From the NCBI GenBank assembly GCA_025642075.2, contig JAODUO010001054.1, positions 98,501 to 162,500 of the forward strand: a stretch of DNA of 64,000 nucleotides. Reading direction: 5' to 3'. Shown here piece after piece: positions 19,340 through 50,350 of this stretch (its first letter is position 1; every line of letters starts with the position of its first letter). Position numbers and translations under genes: made by a program. This DNA is from Ridgeia piscesae (lineage: Eukaryota > Annelida > Polychaeta > Sabellida > Siboglinidae). The notes below the pieces were generated by a model, which saw nothing but the letters and a program-made list of their open reading frames with translations, did not search any database and was not told where the DNA came from.

Positions 19340-22300
19340 TCACCAGATCTATTCTCATTTGGCTGACAAATGGCCACATTCACTTCATTATTATTTTACT
19401 CCACCTTATTGGTTTTGATTCTCAAAACTGACATCATAGTATTACAAAATATGATGCTGTAATGTTTAATATGACCTAGCCAGTGATTTGAGATTCTAAT
19501 GCACAGATTCTGGAAGCGTTGGACCTACCGTGCATAACCTCTGAATGTTTCTAACATAACCACGTTAAGCTAATCCAGAGAGCTGTCACAGTGTCATTTG
19601 GACAGCCTGAGTCCGCAGGAATTAGGCAAGAACTGCGTCAACCCATCATTTCAACACGCAAGAAATTGAGGACCTTTTTTGATGACACCACTGTCAGGTT
19701 CTGGTTTTCATGGCCCGACAGTCGACTAAACACTTTGGATTTTGGACTGGTACATTTTGGGGCACATGACACCGAGGTGATGCCATGGCTAATCACACCG
19801 GCACAGTATCACTCCCTGATAATCACACATCAGTGTGGCCATGACAATGACCACAACTGTAATAATTAACAAACTGAAAAAGTCTGCTTGTGAATATGAT
19901 GCTTGTAAGCAAGCATGGTGACTGACAGAATTACAAACTGGCGTTCAACAATGTTATGTGAAGTTTCTATATCATGCATTAAAAGTATCTGTGATAAATT
20001 TCCTAAATTGAGATAGTGTTACCATGAAATTTAACATACCTTATAGGCTAATCCAAAATTGCAACAGCTATTTAATCCATGGCTCAAGGAGAGTCCAATT
20101 TAAAGGATTTGACAATCTCAAAAACCGGTCTACGTACTGAAGTTCTTCAAATATATGGAAACATATGCTGGGGATCTGAGGTCAAAATTATTGAATATGT
20201 TATTTAATATAATTCCTGATGATAGGGAGATAATTCCACAGATCTGGGATGGCAAGCAAGAACTCTGTGGTTTTAATCATCTGATGTTTGTTTCAACTTG
20301 GATCTGGAAAGTGCAGAATTAGTCTAGACACTAGATGACAGTGTCTTTGTTTTCTAGCAGGTGAGGTCAAACACTACTGGACAGTGGATGTATGCATCTA
20401 TGTATATGACCGTTGCTTTGAAAGTTGCTGAGGCGTACCAGTAACACTCAGGCAGACCACTGAGGGTACCTCATTTATTAACCCTGTAAATGTTGGACCA
20501 TTCACCCCCATATGTGCCAAACAGGGCCTGATTGATTGCCCTGTCCATAGGGGTAATACTGAGTGAAGCATGACTTTGTGACCCAGTGTTAGTGTCCACG
20601 TTACTCTATAAACATTTTCTTCCCACAATGCCCTTCCGTCGGGTCAGCATAAGTCCAGTCTTTTGTACAGCTGTCATGTGGCCTCTGATTGGAGTTCCCA
20701 TTCATGAAATATGAACAGAAACGGGTCATTTGGAACTAGCTCAATCATTCACAACCAGGAAGTTTGGGGTTTACTGTCCAGTCTTGGCAGCCTGCTAGAT
20801 TAAAATAAAATGAATGTGTACAATTCCCCTACAGATAAGCTCCTGACATATCAAGAGGAAATTTTAGATATCTCTCATATAATGCCTGGGAAAATATAAA
20901 ATTTGCCTTTTGACACACTGACTCATTACAGAAAACCCTAGACTTCCTGTTCAGGGATGTTCACTGTTTCCTAGCTGAACAGGAGATAATTTAGTTAACA
21001 GACTTTAAATGATCAAATTTACAATGAATATTGACATTTTTACTCAGCAACCAGCATGCAATTTAACTATGACATTTGGGCTTAAAGTGTTTTATACTTT
21101 GTGATTCATAAAAGTAAATTGCACAGTCATGATGTTAGCATAGTGATCTGCACGTAATTCACTAGATGTATATATGCAACGGTATCACTATCAATGATAA
21201 AAACACGACATAAATTGTGTTTTAAAGTGATTGAATGACTGATCACCAATTACACACCACAATAACATGAGGCTTTCAGTGCATTGATATTCTCCCACAC
21301 ACCCCAAGCATGTTTCTATATGTATTCTACTTTGACAAAAACTAAGTACTAGACATGTTCTACAATCTACAACAGTCATTAAGTTATTTTGAACAAAAGC
21401 CTATATCTCTTTTACTGTTAAGTAGCATTCAGCAATTAATTTTTTTACAATATAGCAGTAGGACATTATTTAATAAGGAAGAAGAAAAAGTATGATTTCT
21501 ACTGCCAAAGCAGTAGACTTTGCACATGTATGTATCTTAGTCTTAACTCCCTTTGCAACTTGAACAAAATCTTAGATTCATTTATATACAAATGTTTGAT
21601 GCATCCATGCGACCATGCCTGAACATGTATAAACGGTCAAAACACTGAATTACTACATTCCAATACATACAATACATGGTACGTATTGTGGTTTATCTTG
21701 CTTTATAGGTAGTTAGTTAACTCCATATCATAAAGTAATTGGTAGTTTTTGGTACACACTTATCTGACTCTCATACTGGATTGGGTCCCAGAATGTTAGC
21801 TAGATCGATATAATTCCTAAGGCACTGTATGTTATAAAGCCATAACATACATGACATTTGTAAACGTCTGACAGTCAATTTGTGTACCACAGGTAGTTAC
21901 CGGTATTGACAGATCTATGTTGTATGTCAACTGTAATAACACTCCAGAGTCCTGACTCATTCTTAATTACAAGTTTAGTTAATTAAATATAACATAATTT
22001 ATGATAATTATAAACTCTTTTTAACCTGATTTATGATTAGCACAGTTGATAGAATTCTACATTTAATTATGTACAATGATTACTAATTACACTACTTTTT
22101 ATACAAAAATCAAAACAATATATAAACTTACTAAGTTGTCAGTAAGTTTCCCTTGAATTCCAAAATGTTTGTAAATCATTGTAATTCTTGCAAAACCATC
22201 TTCATGACTCATTCTCTCACACGGTTGATAGAAAACATTAACTAAAAAATGGTTTTAATAATTGTCTAAACACTTTTGGGCTTTGAATATAGTATTCATT

Positions 22301-22428
22301 TTTGCTTTTGATAACATGACCTTCAAGTTTTTTAGAGAAGAAAAACCTGACTGTAATTAATTATAATCCTGCATCATTTAAAAAAATCTGATTTTTACTT
22401 GAGTTCTGGAGACACACACACATATATA
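19340..22428. other. Gene-free stretch
   Basis: No CBL exon or other gene could be recognised in any frame. Short frames at 19591-19869 (plus) and 20398-20628 (minus) lack known motifs. Confidence 0.45.
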
Positions 22429-22490
22429 TTATGAGAAAGTATTACATTACCAGAGTTGATTATCTTGAAATGAGAATCTGATATATATAT

Positions 22491-22521
<31 letters not shown>

Positions 22522-22525
22522 CACA

Positions 22526-22564
<39 letters not shown>

Positions 22565-22630
22565 CACACACACACACACAGATTCTCATTTCAAGAGAAT
22601 CAATCTGGTAAATGTAATACTTTCTCATAA
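22429..22630. mobile_element. Hairpin element with an (AC)n loop
   Basis: Arms of 52 bp (22429-22480 and 22579-22630) are near-perfect reverse complements; for example TTATGAGAAAGTATTACATT pairs with AATGTAATACTTTCTCATAA. The loop is an (AC)n tract with a few interruptions. The 202-bp length and lack of an ORF suggest a miniature fold-back element. Confidence 0.75.
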
Positions 22631-23713
22631 AATTACAGGAATTTGATCTGACATAGACTCTTTTTGTGTACTGCCATGCAGGCCAGTTAAATCACAGTAT
22701 CTTGTTCACAAGTAGTCCATCAGTAATAGTTATTATTGTTTCAAACAAATGTTGTCAGCCGATGTCTTTCAAAATAATGGAACGCATTATGTTATCTACG
22801 TATGTTATAATTTCATTGTTGGAATTTATTCAAACTGAAATGTGACTGTGACATGGAGTGACTCATGGAAGCTATCCAATTGAATACTGAGAGTACAATG
22901 GACAGAAAAGAAAAACAATGGAGTCATCCTTAGGACAATATAAGGACAACTCAATAATTAAAGTGAGATGTCACAGAATAATTGCACAAATGCTCCAGTT
23001 GCTTCCACATTTTGAAACCAGATATATGATGCATGACATCTTCATGTTGGCACCACTTATACATTTCAGTAACACACAAACAATGCAAAACTACTGTATG
23101 TTACTTTCCTAACCATGAAAACGACCTCTTATAGCTGCCAAACTTCACACATACATGTATATTTTATATACACACACTAGGTTACAAAATTAAATCATTT
23201 AACTGTAATTAATAAAACTCGACATCATCTGCGACAGCAGCGAATACCATAACATTAGCATTTTGATAGTGTTCCTACATAAATGAGTTTCAAAAATTAT
23301 GGGATTATTCTAACCCCAACTATCCGTCAACCTAGCCTGGCTAGCTATCACCCTACACTACTAACAAGCGACACAATATTTATATTACAGTAACCACTGA
23401 ACTATACGTAGACGCTGTCGATGATGTCAAGTATCAGGCGAGTTTTGTGTGAGTTTGTTTCTTTTAATTTTGTAACATAGTGTGTGTACATGACTACTAC
23501 AGTCTACATGTACATGTCAGAATTTTTGTGGCTGTAGGTTATCATTTTCATGGTTATGTTAGAAAGTAAAGATTGCCACGCTGTCTTTACCGCTGTGCCA
23601 ATGAATCATGATTTGAACCCAGACATGGTCACGATGTTATGAATAGTCACGATAGAGGGGGTGACAGGTGACACTGACAGTACTTCTGAACTAGTAAAAA
23701 TCATGACACTTAC
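22631..23713 (-). other. CBL intron 1, start
   Basis: The stretch follows the CBL exon 1 donor on the minus strand. No second exon is visible here. Confidence 0.5.
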
Positions 23714-24261
23714 TTGTCTGGAAAAGAGTGCTTCCACCAATCGGACGCATCTGCCTTCGTTATCCTATAGCCATCACCAGCAAATGTGCCGTTTGGAAAG
23801 ACTGCTTTCAGCTCGGCTAGCATGTGAGAGTAAACGAGTGACAGTTTTGTGAGACTGCGTCGGTAGTGAGAACTCTCGTCGAACATCTTTTCTTTGCCGT
23901 CTTTGAACAACTTGATGGTTTTCTTGCATTTGTTCATCAAGTTCTCTATGAATATTCTGAAGTACTCGTTGTCGTTCAGCAGCTGCAGTCTGTCCTCGTA
24001 CTTCGAGTAGATCAGCCGCAAATGTTGATAGGTGTCCGGCAGGATATCCAAAATAAACGGTGGCGAATTCTTCAAGTTCATTTTTGTGTGTTGGCACAGT
24101 TTCACCACTTTGTCCATGAGCTTCCATGATTTTTCTATAGTCCGCTTGTCAACGACAAGTTTCGGCGGTGCTACAGCGTCGGCAATCGCGCCTTGGATCC
24201 GACTAAAGATGCCGGCGAAATTTTTGCTCTGAACACTTCTTGCTCTTCCTCCTGTCGCCAT
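23714..24261 (-). CDS. CBL: CBL-family E3 ubiquitin ligase, exon 1 (N-terminal part of the tyrosine-kinase-binding domain)
   Basis: Exon 1 of a Cbl/Cbl-b orthologue, read leftwards from ATG at 24261. Cbl proteins are RING E3 ligases that bind phosphotyrosine on activated receptor and non-receptor tyrosine kinases and ubiquitinate them for down-regulation. The 182 complete codons cover the four-helix bundle of the TKB domain: [15 protein letters not shown] (about residues 43-57), [54 protein letters not shown] and [13 protein letters not shown] are near-identical to vertebrate family members. The leader [10 protein letters not shown] resembles CBLB more than CBL. The exon ends at 23714 in a strong donor (GACAA|GTAAGTG), phase 2. 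EF-hand, SH2, RING and proline-rich parts would lie left; none is recognisable in the preceding 23.7 kb, so intron 1 probably leaves the window. Confidence 0.95.
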
Positions 24262-24593
24262 TTTGCCCTCTTCCTTGTTGATTTACCCTGTGCCAAAATT
24301 TGCGCACTTCACCCACAATGCATCTCCATTCACAATGCTAAATGATCTGCGGTGTTCGGGTGATAGGTAACCGGGTAATTAAGGCGTAAATCTACACACC
24401 CACAAAGTCTGATATATTTTACTTTTTGGCAACTAATATTGTGTTTGCATTTATGCAATATAGCATTGTTAGTTATAACTTTTTAGCAGCCTAAATATGT
24501 ATTTTTACGCTTAGTAATTTTTACACTTTTGCGACATCCTAAAAGCAAGGGACCGACTTCCGGGAACACGTCAATCCACAAACATTCAGAATC
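24262..24593. promoter_or_regulatory. Divergent CBL-TBC1D23 promoter
   Basis: 332 bp separate the two opposite start codons, so both transcripts must start in or near this interval. A consensus ETS/GABP site (ACTTCCGG) lies at 24556-24563, 31 bases before the TBC1D23 ATG. Both start codons sit in YY1-like contexts (TCATGGCGGAC on plus, AAATGGCGACA on minus). There is no obvious TATA box, as usual for housekeeping bidirectional promoters. Start sites are inferred. Confidence 0.7.
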
Positions 24594-43523
<18,930 letters not shown>

Positions 43524-43707
43524 ATATCTGTCTGTGTACAGTATCACTGCCTCTCGGTTATCACATGACAGAAGTTGACATGTTGTGAAGCAATTAGGCA
43601 TCACAGCCTTAAGGTCATACAGTGCATCAGCACAGACTTGTGTAATATTTCCCAATTCTAGAATGATACGTTTTGCATGTGCAGGGTAATTGCTAAGGGG
43701 TTTATTA

Positions 43708-43713
43708 AATAAA
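43708..43713 (+). terminator. Probable TBC1D23 polyadenylation signal
   Basis: AATAAA about 185 bases after the stop codon, the first consensus hexamer on the plus strand. Cleavage site not determinable. Confidence 0.6.
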
Positions 43714-43719
43714 AATTGG

Positions 43720-45341
43720 AATTTGTTGGAAATCAGTTGTGGGTTTAAGCATGAAAATGGTTGCAGTTGATTGTATATAAATGGGGATTAGCGGAGGGAT
43801 TAATATTTATCCTACATAAAAAGTGGCAACACTTTAAAAGATTTAATCAATATCTGGTATAGATATTAATACAAATGCACATGTTTATTATTTCTCACAC
43901 ATGCACAAAATACACCAGACTCTGTAGTAAATCACTGTACATAATTCTTAAACAAATGCATTTATTAGAAATTGTTATAAATTATCTAATTGTACAGCTA
44001 TCACGGTGCATACGTATTCCTGCTGGCTTCATTACTGTGTGAAACCGTAATTTTATCTGAGGTGTTTGCCAGCCGTTATTGATGTGACATGAATAATGGA
44101 AGTATTCAGTAAATAAACTATAATTATATAACAAATGGAGATTACTGCAGGTGAGTGTAATGTCTGTGGTAGACTACAGCAGTACTTTAAATTCTACGTT
44201 TGTTTGTTTGTTTTGTGTAATCGTATATGAACAGTGCTGAACAAGTCAAGTCGTTGTTTTGTAATGGCAGCCAATCAGTGTCGAATAACGGAAAGTATGG
44301 TCAAGTTAGTGGAGGAACTGAGATGAAACTTTGAACACTGCTGGGTGGATGTATGTGCTACGTGTGCATGCGTGCGTGCGTGCATTTGTGTGGTATTGTC
44401 TGTATTGTCTAGCTGAATGCCCAGTATTTGTATCTTGCTCAATGTAATGAATATAACGGTAACAGTATCCATGACAATGTTCGGGGGAAACAGCCAAAGT
44501 GATATGGTACAGCATATCTAAATTACTTTGTAAGTGTAATATTTTTATCCATATTCACCTTAGCACATAAATGAGGCTTATGAAAGTATAGCATAATTAA
44601 CAAATTACATAAAAGTAAACAAGCATGACATCAAAGTCACGCTTGTAGTTTTTAAGTAAAATCCCATCTTCCAGTGTGGGAATATTTTCAATGTACATTG
44701 TTTTGGGGATAATCACAAATATATACTTGTACTGTATATTCTCGCCATGCATCCTACTAGTGAAGTAATTTATTGCGTAAATAAAGCTAATTTTTTAAGA
44801 TGCCTAACTAGCTTTACAAGGTATATTCTTGATGGGATTTGTCACCATGGTGATGTTATACAGTGCATTGATTGGGAAGTCTGACTGAATTGAGAGTGAA
44901 TTGTATGCATTCTGTTGTGTTAAAATTTCTGAAATACAAGTTGTGTTCAGTTACAACATAGTTTATGTTGCCTTTTTTGTTACAGTCGACAACTGACAGA
45001 CAGAAATGGAGGACAGACAATTATACAGACTGACTGGTCAATACTGAGTCTACTGACTGACCATCCGATGGACAGAAGGTTTGACAGGTGTATGACATGG
45101 ACATATGTTCAAATATGAAATATTTACCATATACATGCATCATTCAAAGATTATATTTGCCTATGAAATAGGTATTGTGTCATTAATTTAATGGTCATCA
45201 TTTAAGTGGACATAGGTGCTGGTATGTTAACTATTTGTTTCGGTCACTATCCAGAGTGGTGAGTGTATGGACTGACATATTAACCCTTTGTTTCCCGGCT
45301 GGTCCAGTTAGTCTTTTCACTACTAGAGGGTGTGTTTGCTG
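43720..45341. other. Intergenic stretch
   Basis: Mostly nothing recognisable. A segment at 44986-45088 is preceded by a good acceptor (TTTTGTTACAG) and stays open in one frame (RQLTDRNGGQTIIQTDWSIL...), but I cannot attach it to any gene. Confidence 0.4.
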
Positions 45342-45690
45342 TCAATTTAATTTACTTTGAGTAGTTATGTTGACGACGGCACTGATCTCATCTGGAGTTC
45401 TTTTATCTGTTTGAATGAACTGTTGATGACCTTTAAGTATACCTTCCATTTCAGCTGGTTGTCGTCTTTCAACATTGTTCAGTATTGTCAAAGGTTGTGT
45501 AAATGCTTGAGAGGTTGGGCTGGACATGTCAGCCAGAGTATTCACTTCACAGTGTACACCAAATGTGTCATTTACTAGTACATCACCAGTGATAGTGGTG
45601 ATGAGGCCACTTACCTGAGGAGTACCTTGTCTCAGATCGTATATTCTTCATGTATATCTGTAGTCCATTTTCATCCACATCTGTGATCAT
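45342..45690 (-). pseudogene. Unrecognised gene-like open frames
   Basis: One minus-strand frame is open for 101 codons (45647-45342) and contains GDVLVNDTFGVHCEVNTLAD and LTILNNVERRQPAEMEGILK. An overlapping frame upstream reads MITDVDENGLQIYMKNIRSE and ends at a consensus donor (TCAG|GTAAGT at 45615-45610). Amino-acid content looks like real protein rather than noise, but I recognise no family. It could be a gene remnant, an exon of an unseen minus-strand gene, or a decayed transposon ORF. Confidence 0.3.
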
Positions 45691-45839
45691 TTGTTCAGAT
45701 GGGGAAATGTTTAATCATGTATGTATTTAAAGTAACAATTTCTTAACTTTGTCAGTGTACTTGCCTTCCTAATGACAGTGTTGTGCATGTTTGTGTTTTG
45801 TGTCTACGTGATGTCACAGTGAAGTCATTAGCACTCTGC

Positions 45840-46530
45840 TCCGTGAGACCAGCAGCTGTCTACTCAGTGAGACAAGCAGCTGTCTACTCAGTTAGCCCAG
45901 CAGCAATCTACGCAGTGAGACCAGCAGCCGTCTACTGAGTTAGACCAGTAGCAGTCTACTCAGTGAGACAAGCAGCTGTCTACTCAGTTAGCCCAGCAGC
46001 AATCTACGCAGTGAGACCAGCAGCTGTATACTCAGTGAGACCAGCAGCTGTCTGCTCAATGAGACCAGCAACAGTCTATTCAGTGAGACCAGCAGCAGTC
46101 TACTCAGTGAGACCAGCAGCAGTCTACTCAGTGAGACCAGCAGCAGTCTACTCAGTGAGACCAGCAGCAGTCTACTCAGTGAGACCAGCAGCTGTCTACT
46201 CAGTGAGACCAGCAGCAGTCTACTCAGTGAGACCAGCAGCAGTCTACTCAGTGAGACCAGCAGCAGTCTACTCAGTGAGACCAGCAGCTGTCTACTCAGT
46301 GAGACCAGCAGCAGTCTACTCAGTGAGACCAGCAGCTGTCTGCTCAATGAGACCAGCAGCAGTCTACTCAGTGAGACATGTGGTGTGTTCAATGAGACTC
46401 TAGCAGCTGTCTATAACAGTGAGACCAGCAGCTCTCTATCCAGTGAGACCAGCAGCTGTATACTCAGTGAGACCAGCAGCTGTCTACTCAGTGAGACAGG
46501 CAGCTGTCTAATTGGTAAATGATACAGACA
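45840..46530. repeat. 24-bp minisatellite (about 28 copies)
   Basis: Unit GTGAGACCAGCAGCAGTCTA plus CTCA, with CAGCAGCTG variants. Because 24 is a multiple of 3, it gives spurious repeat proteins (VRPAAVYS on plus, RLLLVSLS on minus) with no start context, domain or splice structure supporting a gene. Edge copies are the most diverged. Confidence 0.95.
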
Positions 46531-46569
46531 GCTGCTCAGTGAGACAGCCAGCTCTACCTGGTGGTAGAT

Positions 46570-47779
46570 CAGTGTTCTCTGTCGTCGCTCAGTGACGTTT
46601 CCTCATCATATTTGCTCTCCTTATTAAAGGGCTTATCTTGCTTCAGAAAGTGTGAATGTTTGCTGCATGACAAATCCAGTATTGATATGCATATGTTGCC
46701 AAAGAGTGCATAATTTGATATATTTCATCATCTGCTTCATCATAAATTAATAGTGGTTTCAAGGATCACATGTGAGTTATTTCTGTTTATGGGTTGGTGT
46801 TTACCCCTATACCCATCACGTGTATGTCGTATCTCAATGGGTCGCCAGTGTGTGAAGGCCATAAACATCATAGTTAACTTGGAGCAAAATCTCCACATAG
46901 TTTCTAATACTGTCATCGTTGACAACATTATAATCCATTTATTATCTGCTTATCAAACGCCAGACAGGCAGGCGTATATGTGTGGATTACTGTTTCTTAT
47001 TTATAAATAGCTAACTCGCATTGAAATGATCAGTTATCTTAATAAATTGTGTTGCTTTAAAATCCAAACTTCAGTGTTGTTCTTCAAGTTGATATTCGAA
47101 CACAATTACAACTAATAAATATATTCAGAGAAATAGTGTTTGAAACTGGATGATAAATCATTCATTTTCATTTGTAACACAAATGTGACACTCTTGATTT
47201 GTGCTGAGTAATTTTTATGATATTGCTATTAATCAAAAGACAAGACAATTGAAACAAATATTGCACAACTAATTCGCATGACAACTAATGCAATGTGTGA
47301 ATAATTACACACAAGGGTCCTGTGATTGTTTTGTCATATGCCAGAAGTAAGACTAAACACGCTTAAAAGATAATTGAATTGTCAAATTTCGGTTCAATAA
47401 TTACTGTATAAAGACATTAAAGTGACAAACTGTTACAACATACGTCGCCCTTGCAAAGCCTGAGTGGTGTCAGTAATGCTACTGTTGTTCGCTTGGTGGA
47501 GCCACAGTCCACCGACGCTTGTTCATAAAGTGTGTGTTTTTTTATGAAAATGATCGTACGTACTAGAAAACAGTTATCGGCACTCTTCAAGCTTCCGACT
47601 GGAAACCGCCGAAGCTATTTAATAGACCTGTATAATATGAAACAAAATTTTGACATTATATGTAATAGAATCAATATGTATGGCTATGTTTTTGTACATT
47701 TTTTTCTCTGCATGCTCTTTACTTTAGTTTAGACAGCATAGCTGAGGCAAACTGTTTATTTGTTTCTATCGTTTTACGT
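46570..47779. other. Intergenic stretch
   Basis: No recognised feature. Confidence 0.4.
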
Positions 47780-47945
47780 CCCAAATTAAGACAGGAGCGC
47801 CATTAACGTGATTCTCCGATTCACAAGGGATACACAGTCCTCTGTATTTTAACATCAAATATACCATTCCTGCCGTGATCGGTATTAAACCCTGGCCGCC
47901 GGCGTGCCAGGCGAATGTGCTATCCACTACACTCTGCGTGCTTAG
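47780..47945 (-). mobile_element. tRNA-derived SINE (second family)
   Basis: On the minus strand it begins GCACGCAGAGTGTAGTGGAT with an A-box-like GTGTAGTGGATAGCAC, followed about 35 bases later by a B-box-like GGGTTTAATACC. The remaining part (TATTTGATGTTAAAATACAG...) would be the SINE body. Confidence 0.5.
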
Positions 47946-49228
47946 GCAAAATACACCTGCCCAATCGAGCGAATTCTCAGTAAAACATCTACCAATCGTT
48001 TAATATCAACTAAGATAATCTATAATAATCAATCAACAATATATTCAAGTTACTACATATAGTTTATGGGTCCACGTCGCTGAGTGTTCGTCTGTGATAT
48101 GGGGCCTGGTTGATGTGCTGACTCACAGTGAGGGTCTCGAACTCATGCTTACTGTGTGGCCGGCCGTCGTCTGTAGCTATTTGTTATGCTTCGATTAATC
48201 AACCGTGACAATGACACCATTTGGCACACATGTTGGACTTTAATTGAATTCAGACGACCAGCATCAATTTAATGAACTATCGCATAATCTAAAATAATTA
48301 CAACCGTGTCGTAAATGATAACCCGTACATGTGTGATATACGGTTTTACTAGAAATTATATTTAAAAAAATCCGAAATTACATTCTGAGAACTATATTGA
48401 TAGGTAGAAAAGTGTATATGTAAACACCCTACCTCTGTTAATGTGATACCTAAATAAAATGCCAGGCATACGTAGTATTACATACATCACTAAGCGATTA
48501 TTGTCAGACGACTTAGTTTCTCATTTGTCGCGATATTTATCATTTCCACTACTCAACACAACCCGAATAACGCATTGATTTGATAGATGCAGCATTTATT
48601 AAGCACATTCGAAGAAAATGAAGTGTGAAATGTTTATGATCCGACGTTGTGCCTAGTTTATCAAAGCGGATACGTGCTAAAGAGCACGGCGTAATATCAC
48701 ATGTTTACATTATCCTCCCTTGCGGAGTTCCAAAATACCTCTGTCACTGACCGAGAATAATACTTTATAGACTTGTTTTGAAGAAAGCTGTTGCTTTCAA
48801 ATACCTTGCAAAGTAGCACATATTCGAGATATATGAGTCTCGTGCGTTCCACTGTTGGTGCGAACGTGACGACCGTCCGGTAGATGGAAGACCTAAACCC
48901 TGGCCTATGAAACGCTGTGAACCGCTATCAGTTTTTACTGGTAGCCACATAAAGACAGGTGTAACGACGCACAATGAATGGTATAAGGAGACATCTAGAG
49001 TGACACTGTGCGATTGATATGTGCAAACATCGCAATAGAGGTAGATCGTGCAGTGATTGGATAAGGCAACGAATGGCAAACGTGCTCTCACAGCACACGC
49101 GCACGCATGCATACAGATATACACACAAGCACACGTAGGACTCGTACAGAAGTACGTACGTACGTTCGTGCGAGCGTGCGTGCGTTTATGCATGCCTACA
49201 TACAAACATACATAAAAAACATACATGC
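47946..49228. other. Intergenic stretch at the start of the CpG-rich domain
   Basis: No gene recognised. CpG dinucleotides become noticeably more frequent from about 48.5 kb onwards. Confidence 0.4.
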
Positions 49229-49292
49229 ATGATTGTTTGTATGTACAAACAATCATGCATGATTGTTTGTATGTACAAACAATCATGCATGT
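49229..49292. repeat. Two tandem 30-bp palindromes
   Basis: GATTGTTTGTATGTACAAAC then AATCATGCAT occurs twice in a row (49231-49260, 49261-49290). Each copy is an inverted repeat with 15-bp arms (GCATGATTGTTTGTA) around a 2-base centre. Confidence 0.9.
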
Positions 49293-49299
49293 ATACATA

Positions 49300-49713
<414 letters not shown>

Positions 49714-50158
49714 GGATGAATCGAGACAAACGGAATTGCCCTAAACGGGCCCTCAAACTGACGTTTGGTTATTTCGTGTCAACGTCGGTGTGTGTTTTGT
49801 TCACGCTGTTTATTACAGCAATGTATTTATTCGTAACTATATATTTACACATTGAAAGGATAAGCACGTAACCTTGTAACTATGGACGGACAAGTCGTTT
49901 GTCAGCTACAGAAATAGTCTCTGGGACTCGACCTGTCACGCTTGTACGAGTCGGTGGCTCTCGGTTTTTGTACGACAGTCGTAACTCTAACAAATCGCCA
50001 CGAATTCAGTGTCTGCAACTATGTAACAACAGCTAAGACACTTAGAAAGCGGCCACGACTTTCACTTAGAAATATATCCTTACAAAAAGCAAGCCGCTTT
50101 AACATTATCGATGTTTTGCATTGTCAATATAAACATTCAACAGGTATGGAGCTAATTC

Positions 50159-50350
50159 ACCACTCATTCACTCACTCACTCACACACTCACTCATTCACT
50201 CATTCACTCATTCACTCACCCATTCACTCACTCACTCACCCACTTACTCACTCACTCACCCACTCACTCACCCACTCACTCACCCACTCACTAACACACA
50301 CACATTCATTCAGTCACCCATCCACCCACACATGCACTCACTCACCCTCT
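50159..50350. repeat. (CACT)n-type tetranucleotide repeat
   Basis: CACTCACT, CATTCACT and CACCCACT tetramers in irregular order over about 190 bp. Confidence 0.9.

Noticed and set aside
23774..24127. Second minus-strand frame overlapping CBL exon 1, and plus-strand frames at 23866-24232
   Set aside because: Shadows of the conserved CBL coding frame.
45963..46403. Repeat protein (VRPAAVYS)n of 146 codons
   Set aside because: Produced by a 24-bp minisatellite whose length is a multiple of 3; open on both strands, no domain, start context or flanking exons.
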